Below, one piece after another: positions 59,368 to 64,000 of a stretch of 64,000 nt of DNA; position 1 is the stretch's first letter, and each line of letters begins with the position of its first letter. The stretch is taken from positions 186,001 through 250,000 of the forward strand of contig NZ_PSXX01000003.1 in the NCBI RefSeq assembly GCF_002931055.1, read 5' to 3'. This DNA comes from Pseudoclavibacter sp. AY1H1. Its GTDB lineage: Bacteria; Actinomycetota; Actinomycetes; Actinomycetales; Microbacteriaceae. The position numbers and the translations under genes were made by a program. The notes under the pieces were generated by a model. It worked only from the letters and a program-made list of their open reading frames with translations, was not told the origin of the DNA and searched no databases.

Positions 59368-59401
59368 AATCTATATCAGGACCAGGTTTTCTTCAAGAAA
59401 A
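59368..59401 (-). promoter_or_regulatory. HNH gene promoter with overlapping palindrome
   Basis: On the minus strand -35 TTGAAG (59396-59391) and -10 TAGATT (59373-59368) are 17 bp apart. The perfect palindrome TTTTCTT-C-AAGAAAA (59387-59401) covers the -35, so a repressor could bind there. It is among the most AT-rich segments of the window. Confidence 0.6.
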
Positions 59402-59541
59402 TAGGAGCTAGCTTCGAACGGAAGATCTGTCCCGGAATACCCCAGGTGAGCAGAGGAAATCCACCCGCACTTCGCCACGGGCCCCGCCCGAGCGAGCAGG
59501 AGCCGCGCCGCTGCCGAGCGAGGAGGAGCACAGCAGCGTCC

Positions 59542-59547
59542 TACGCT
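59542..59547 (+). promoter_or_regulatory. -10 element (TACGCT) of a probable leaderless gene
   Basis: TACGCT ends 6 nt before the ATG at 59554. Confidence 0.5.
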
Positions 59548-59553
59548 GACGTG

Positions 59554-60159
59554 ATGACCTACCTCCCCCGAGTGGTCGAGCACTCGGCCCTCACACCGGC
59601 CGAGCTCACGGCCCTGCGTGCACTCTTCGATCGCGAGTACCGCTCAGTGCACGGCGAGTGGGATCCCGAGCAGCCCTACGGCTACGCCCCGGCCTCCACG
59701 CACGCGATCGTCTTCGACGCAGCAGGTTCGGCCTTGGCGCACGTCGGGTTCCAGCGACGTGAGATCACGGTCGGCCGCGCCCAGGTCGTCGTGGCCGGCA
59801 CGGGTGGCGTGCTCGTCGATGACGGGCTCCGAGGCCAAGGCCTTGGCGAGCTCGCGATGTCGCTCGCTCGAGGTGCGATGCGAGCCACCCCCGACCTCGA
59901 GTACGGCTATCTGGGATGCCGGGAAGACGTCGTGCCCTTCTACGAGCGGACCGGCTGGCATCGCATCCGCGTCGTCGAGCGAAGCACACCGCGCTCGCTC
60001 CCACCCGAGACGATGATGCCACCCGAGACAGTGATGCGAGCGGAGGCGAGCGTCGAGGCAGTCGTCGAAGCGGGGTCTCCGGTGCTCATCTCGCCGATCC
60101 GGCAGAGCGTCGATTCCTGGCCTCCTGGTGTGGTCGACCTCCGGGGCAGACCCTGGTAG
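59554..60159 (+). CDS. GNAT acetyltransferase, AAC(2')-like
   Basis: The 201-residue protein has a GNAT motif A (GGVLVDDGLRGQGLGELAM, about 87-105). The layout, with an early THAIVFDAAGSALAHVGFQRR and a C-terminal VDLRGRPW, resembles aminoglycoside 2'-N-acetyltransferases and related actinobacterial enzymes. A 60-residue C-terminal stretch after the fold contains a repeated PPET. Resistance activity should not be inferred from this likeness alone. Upstream in-frame sequence to 59299 overlaps the HNH promoter and is unlikely to be coding. Confidence 0.75.
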   Translation: MTYLPRVVEHSALTPAELTALRALFDREYRSVHGEWDPEQPYGYAPASTHAIVFDAAGSALAHVGFQRREITVGRAQVVVAGTGGVLVDDGLRGQGLGELAMSLARGAMRATPDLEYGYLGCREDVVPFYERTGWHRIRVVERSTPRSLPPETMMPPETVMRAEASVEAVVEAGSPVLISPIRQSVDSWPPGVVDLRGRPW

Positions 60160-60274
60160 CGCGGGGCGGGTAGCCGGCAACGACCAGCGGCAGCAAGCAA
60201 CAGGTAGCCGCGTCGGGCAGCCAGCAACGCGCGACGGACAGTCGGCAGCGGGTAGGAGGCAGCGACCGGCGGCG

Positions 60275-60439
60275 CTAGAGAGCTGGGGTCGGCCCCTCGC
60301 CGGCTCCCCCTGACTCGGGCCGGCCTGCGGCGTACCGCGCCTCGAGCTCGCGGAGGCGCTTGAGTCGCGCCCACGGGACGAATCCGATCCACATGACGGA
60401 TGCCACTGCCGCTCCCATGATCATCGACGAGATATCCAT
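60275..60439 (-). CDS. Small membrane protein (54 residues)
   Basis: The ORF encodes MDISSMIMGAAVASVMWIGF followed by a basic Arg/Leu helix and a Gly/Pro-rich tail. The first 22 residues form a likely transmembrane segment. Codon use is GC3-rich like its neighbours. No convincing ribosome-binding site is seen. The adjoining 60160-60274 stretch is repetitive and shows no other gene. Confidence 0.45.
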   Translation of the reverse strand: MDISSMIMGAAVASVMWIGFVPWARLKRLRELEARYAAGRPESGGAGEGPTPAL

Positions 60440-60596
60440 GCGGCCCACGGTACGAGATCCGCCCCAGCCGGCGCATCGGCTGCGCGACGGAGATCGCGGA
60501 CGCCGACCGCCGGGCCGTGCCTGCGCGTCTGCCCGTCCCGCGGCCCCTGCCCTTGTCCCCTACCCGTGCGCTGTGCCTGTGCCCCTGCCCCTGCCC

Positions 60597-60884
60597 CTAC
60601 TCCCCGCTCCAGCGCCGGTCGCTGCGGTCGAGCAGCACGTAGATCGTGCGGATGAAGGCGACCAGGGCACCGATCGCGCAGATGCCGCTCACGACGAGGG
60701 ACACCCAGAAGATCATCGTGAGCGCCTCCTGCTGCTGGGTGCCGACCGTGAGCTGGGCGGACGCCAGCGATGACACGACTCCGCTGAGCGCGCCGACGAG
60801 CACGAACACCATCCACCACATGAACGAGGTCGTGGACGACCCGTCGGCCGCCGACCGGAACGAGCCCCTGGAGTGCGAAGTCAT
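60597..60884 (-). CDS. Small two-helix membrane protein
   Basis: The 95-residue protein has a polar Ser-rich N-terminus and two transmembrane helices (about 21-42 and 57-82) with a basic C-terminus. I recognise no family. It is divergent from the DUF445 gene, with a 106-bp spacer. Downstream (60440-60596) lies C-rich repetitive sequence without a gene. Confidence 0.65.
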   Translation of the reverse strand: MTSHSRGSFRSAADGSSTTSFMWWMVFVLVGALSGVVSSLASAQLTVGTQQQEALTMIFWVSLVVSGICAIGALVAFIRTIYVLLDRSDRRWSGE

Positions 60885-60978
60885 GCGTCCAGTCTGTCGA
60901 TCTCGGCCCGTCGGGGAATCCCCGGAGACCCGAGGCAGACCTGGGGCACCCCGCAGTCGCCGTCCGGCTCAGGCGTGC

Positions 60979-60984
60979 AAAGAT
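60979..60984 (+). promoter_or_regulatory. -10-like element before the DUF445 gene
   Basis: AAAGAT ends 6 nt before the ATG at 60991. The surrounding CGTGCAAAGAT-N6-ATG closely matches the azlC start region (CGTGCCAAGAT-N6-ATG), which suggests a common leaderless promoter type. Confidence 0.4.
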
Positions 60985-60990
60985 GACCGC

Positions 60991-62262
60991 ATGTCGCGCA
61001 CCCCGACCGAGCTTCTGAGCCCCGCAGACCAGGAGCGCCGGCGCAGCCTGCGAGTCATGAAGGCGGTGGCGTTGGGGGCCCTCCTCTTCATGGCGGTGGT
61101 GTTCGTGGTCGCGTTCGCGCTGCAACGAGATGTGCCGGCGTTCGCGTACGTTCGCGCAGCCGCGGAGGGCGGCATGGTCGGCGCCCTCGCCGACTGGTTC
61201 GCCGTGACGGCCCTCTTCCGGCACCCGCTGGGCATCCCGATCCCGCACACGGCGATCATCCCGAAGCGGAAGGACGAGATCGGCCGCACGCTCGGCGAGT
61301 TCGTGGAGACCGAGTTCCTGCGCGGCGACGTGGTGCGGACGAAGCTGCAGGCCACGTCGATCGCGGCCCGCCTCGGCGAATGGATCGAGCAGCCGGAGCA
61401 CGCGGAGCGAATCGCCTCTGAGGCGTCCATCATGGCGACGGGGGTGCTCGAGGCGCTCAGCGACGACGACGTCCAGGGCCTCATCGAAGACCTGGCTCGC
61501 GAGCACCTCGTGGAGCCGAAGTGGGCTCCCCCGTTGGGCGAGTGGATGTCGCGCGTCGTCGCGACCGGCGCGCATCGGGGCGCCGTGGACCTGGCCGCCG
61601 ACAGCGCCGCCGCGTGGCTCGCCGCCAACCAGAGCGCCTTCGATGGCCTCGTGTCGAGGCGTCTCCCCTCGTGGGTTCCGTCGGTCGCGACCAAGCTCGT
61701 CGACAACACCGCGTACAACGAGGCGGTCAAGTTCGTCGCGGCGGTGCGAGCGGACGACGCGCATCCCGCCAGGGCCGCCATCGACGGCTACCTGGCTCGC
61801 CTCTCGGACCAGCTGCAGCACGACCCGGAGCTCATCGCCCGCTTCGAGGGCGCCAAGGGCAACATCTTCGACAGCCCCCGCATGCGCGAGCTCGCCGCGG
61901 AGGCCTGGAACGCCGCGAAGACGGGCCTCCTGCGTTCGCTCGCCGACCCGGAGAGCGCGCTCCGCACCCGCGCCACGGCGGCGCTCGTCGACATCGGTCA
62001 GCGACTGACGACGGATGCGCAGCTCCAGCAGCGGGTGAACACGTGGGTCATCGACGCGGCGGTGTTCCTCGTCGACCGGTATCGGCACGAGATCTCGTCG
62101 ATCATCTCGGACACCGTCGCCAGCTGGGACGCCGATGAGACGAGCGAGAAGATCGAGCTCATGGTGGGCCGCGACCTGCAGTACATCCGCCTGAACGGCA
62201 CGATCGTGGGCGCCCTCGCGGGCGTGACGATCTTCACGGTCGCCCACGCCTTCCTCGGCTGA
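60991..62262 (+). CDS. DUF445 membrane protein
   Basis: The 423-residue protein has an N-terminal transmembrane helix (about 24-44), the DUF445 signature EGGMVGALADWFAVTALFRHPLGIPIPHTAIIP in part (about 58-90), a long helical middle and a C-terminal transmembrane helix (about 402-422). The family is widespread and its function is not established. The ATG at 60991 is preferred over upstream starts that would overlap the divergent gene. Confidence 0.9.
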   Translation: MSRTPTELLSPADQERRRSLRVMKAVALGALLFMAVVFVVAFALQRDVPAFAYVRAAAEGGMVGALADWFAVTALFRHPLGIPIPHTAIIPKRKDEIGRTLGEFVETEFLRGDVVRTKLQATSIAARLGEWIEQPEHAERIASEASIMATGVLEALSDDDVQGLIEDLAREHLVEPKWAPPLGEWMSRVVATGAHRGAVDLAADSAAAWLAANQSAFDGLVSRRLPSWVPSVATKLVDNTAYNEAVKFVAAVRADDAHPARAAIDGYLARLSDQLQHDPELIARFEGAKGNIFDSPRMRELAAEAWNAAKTGLLRSLADPESALRTRATAALVDIGQRLTTDAQLQQRVNTWVIDAAVFLVDRYRHEISSIISDTVASWDADETSEKIELMVGRDLQYIRLNGTIVGALAGVTIFTVAHAFLG

Positions 62263-62285
62263 GGTCCCGCGGCCAGCATCTCGCA

Positions 62286-62327
62286 CCCGCATCCCGCGTC
62301 CCGCGTCCCGCACCCCGCATCCCGCAC
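62286..62327. repeat. 7-bp tandem repeat, six copies
   Basis: Six heptamers of the form CCCGCRY (CCCGCAT, CCCGCGT, CCCGCGT, CCCGCAC, CCCGCAT, CCCGCAC) fill the 79-bp gap between the converging DUF445 and TAXI genes. Confidence 0.95.
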
Positions 62328-62341
62328 GGTCTCGAGGGCGG

Positions 62342-63280
62342 TCAGCCGTAGAGCTCCCGGTAGCGTCTCTGGGCGGCGGGGTGCAGCGCGATAGGGAGGG
62401 TGTCGATGAGGTTCGACGCGGTCAGGTACTGCACGCCGAGCGACCCTTCCGGCACGAGCTGCGCGGCGTCTCGGATGAGGACGTCGACGAGCGCCCTCGC
62501 CACCTGGTCCGGGAGGTCGGGCCTGGCGAGCAGGTAGTTGGAGACCCCGATCGCGGGCACCGCTTCGGCGCTCCCGTAGGTGCTGGCAGGAACCGCCGTG
62601 AGCGTGTAGACGCCGGGATGCTCGAGCTCGAGGGCCGGGAGCGCATCGGTGAGGTCGACGAGCTCCACCGCGGTGTCGAGGTCCTGCACGGCGGGGAGCG
62701 GCAGTCCGCCCGACCAGAAGATCGCGTCGACGGTGCCGGCCTCGAGGGCGGAGACGGCCTCGTCGAGGTACAGCTCGGAGATGACGCTCGCGCCCGCGCC
62801 CTCGAGGAGGCCAAGCGTGCCGAGGAGCCGCCTGGCGGTGAGCGCCGCGCCTGATTGGGGCGCCCCGACCGAGACACGCCGCCCGGCGAGGTCGCCGATG
62901 GCGCTGACGGGCCCGTCTGAGCGCACGAAGCACTGCAGGTAGTTCTGGTAGACGCGCCCGATCGCGACCTTGTTCTGCGCGTCGGTCGCCGCCGCGTCGG
63001 CGAGCACGATGGCGAGCTCGGCGTCGCGGGCCTGCAGCATGGCCAGGTTCTCGACGCTGCCACCCGTCGTGACCACGTCGAGCCCCGTCGTGCCGTCTCG
63101 GCGGAGCGCTTCGCGGAGCAGCTCGCCGAACTGCACGTAGGTGCCGCCCTGCTCGCCGCAGGCCATGCGGATGCGCGGGGACGGCTGCCCGAGAGAGCAT
63201 CCGGCGAGCGCGAAGGTCGCGGCGGCGGCCGAGGCCGCACCGGCGCCGAACAGCAGGCCCCGCCTCGTGAGGATCACCAC
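62342..63280 (-). CDS. TAXI-family solute-binding lipoprotein
   Basis: The 312-residue protein has a twin-Arg start (TRRGLLFG) and a lipobox LAGC (Cys28). The TRAP-associated extracytoplasmic immunogenic (TAXI) domain follows, with GGTYVQFGELL (about 44-54), TTGGSVENLAML (about 70-81) and SVGAPQSGAALTARRLL (about 136-152). No TRAP permease genes are nearby. The GTG start overlaps the sensor-kinase stop by 7 nt. It therefore probably presents a ligand to that kinase rather than feeding a transporter. Confidence 0.9.
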   Translation of the reverse strand: MVILTRRGLLFGAGAASAAAATFALAGCSLGQPSPRIRMACGEQGGTYVQFGELLREALRRDGTTGLDVVTTGGSVENLAMLQARDAELAIVLADAAATDAQNKVAIGRVYQNYLQCFVRSDGPVSAIGDLAGRRVSVGAPQSGAALTARRLLGTLGLLEGAGASVISELYLDEAVSALEAGTVDAIFWSGGLPLPAVQDLDTAVELVDLTDALPALELEHPGVYTLTAVPASTYGSAEAVPAIGVSNYLLARPDLPDQVARALVDVLIRDAAQLVPEGSLGVQYLTASNLIDTLPIALHPAAQRRYRELYG

Positions 63281-64000
63281 GTCCGCACCAAGCTGATGCG
63301 GGCGCGGAGCCCTCCTTCTGGGGCGCGGTCGTAGTCGACGGTGGCGCGGTTGGCGCGTGCCAGCTCCCCGACGATCGCGAGGCCGAGCCCGGTCCCCGGC
63401 AGGGATCGGTGGCTCGGCGAGCGCCAGAACCGCGTGCCGAGCTGGGCGAGCTCATCCTCGTCGACGCCTGGTCCGTCATCGCTGATCTCGAGCACCGCGC
63501 GTGGACCGTCGATCTCGAACGCTGCGAACGCCTCGAACGCCTCAGGCGGTTGGCTGCGGCCGTCGAGCGCGCCGTCAGGCTCTCCTTCGCCCGGCACCGC
63601 CCCGGACCACCCGGAGCTGGGCGCCGCGGCGAACCGGATCGTGACGCTCGCCCCCTCGCCCGCGTACTTCCGCGCGTTGTCGAGCATGGTCTCGACGATC
63701 TCCTCCAGGTCGCTCTTGCGGCACGCGACCCTGATCTCCTCGCCGCCGTCGAACCGCAGACGCATGCCCTCCTCGCGGAAGCGCTCCTCGTGGGGCGCCG
63801 TGAGCATGGCCGCCGAGGTGAGGTGCTCTCGCGCGGCGCCGTCGGCGAAGCCCGTGCGCCTGCCGCTCGCCTCTGCCGTGGCGCGGTGCTCGGCATCGGC
63901 GAGCACCAGCATCCGGTCGACGACGTGCTCGAGACGGTCGAGGTCGCCGCCGACGGCCTCAAGCGCCGCCTCCTCCGCCTCGTCGCGCGGGAGGGCGTCG
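63274..64000 (-). CDS. Two-component sensor histidine kinase (C-terminal part)
   Basis: The frame is open to the window edge, leaving about 240 C-terminal residues. The ATP-binding domain has the N box DNARKYAGEG, G1 DDGPGVDEDE, an F box and G2 GTGLGLAIV. The phospho-acceptor His lies outside the window or in the cut part of the dimerisation helix. It is overlapped by the TAXI gene, forming a sensor and binding-protein pair. The response regulator is presumably upstream, beyond 64000. Confidence 0.92.
   Translation of the reverse strand, partial: DALPRDEAEEAALEAVGGDLDRLEHVVDRMLVLADAEHRATAEASGRRTGFADGAAREHLTSAAMLTAPHEERFREEGMRLRFDGGEEIRVACRKSDLEEIVETMLDNARKYAGEGASVTIRFAAAPSSGWSGAVPGEGEPDGALDGRSQPPEAFEAFAAFEIDGPRAVLEISDDGPGVDEDELAQLGTRFWRSPSHRSLPGTGLGLAIVGELARANRATVDYDRAPEGGLRARISLVRTW

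Overview
The window is 64 kb of GC-rich chromosome from an actinobacterium. Many GTG starts, several probable leaderless genes (a -10 hexamer ending 6-7 nt before the start codon) and two familiar gene orders point to the Micrococcales, most likely a Microbacteriaceae member. Those orders are leuC-leuD-murA-plsC-gpsA-ddl followed by DUF3515/thiL, and coaD-DUF177-rpmF-rnc-mutM. I see no rRNA, no insertion sequence with a transposase, no prophage and no CRISPR array.

Layout. 1-4747 (minus): a truncated DUF3516-type helicase and smc, separated by a 15-unit AGGC microsatellite. 4948-10678: a tandem-GNAT protein, a SAM methyltransferase, rnhA, an ankyrin-repeat protein, and a TetR regulator divergent from a metallo-beta-lactamase-fold hydrolase with a visible operator. 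10732-21611 (minus): a long, tightly packed run moxR-DUF58-tgpA-recG-copC-like-coaD-DUF177-rpmF-rnc-mutM. 21718-30691: rsmD, thiL, a DUF3515 lipoprotein, then ddl-gpsA-plsC-murA-leuD-leuC (minus), preceded by a 14-codon leader peptide with four consecutive Leu codons and a stem-loop, which is a candidate leucine attenuator.

30777-46979 (minus) is the most interesting block. It is a 16-kb same-strand cluster with a PP2C phosphatase, an FHA protein, a transmembrane Ser/Thr kinase with a C-terminal FN3-like domain, an FHA-like/helix-turn-helix protein, and a 1781-residue membrane-anchored Ig/FN3 repeat protein. These are followed by a second MoxR-DUF58-transglutaminase module and another FHA protein. 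The transglutaminase-like protein here has lost its catalytic Cys and His, whereas the copy at 16801-19245 keeps them. I read the block as one phospho-signalling and cell-envelope system.

47112-54514: an ABC-F protein with a palindrome before its start, tRNA-Glu(CTC), a UlaG-like hydrolase, a small Rho_N protein, an SDR, and an Lrp-type regulator between an MFS transporter and azlCD. 54617-57386: a compact locus in which a MocR regulator and a Cof-type HAD phosphatase are flanked by two paralogous tiny membrane proteins. Each tiny gene is preceded by the same GTCCA-N12-TGGAC site. 57383-64000: a Cys-rich mini-ORF, degenerate 20-bp repeats, a DUF222/HNH nuclease, an AAC(2')-like GNAT, small membrane proteins, DUF445, a TAXI-type binding protein and a truncated sensor kinase.

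Short tandem repeats recur throughout, often starting at or just after stop codons. Functions are assigned from recognisable motifs only; no database search was possible.
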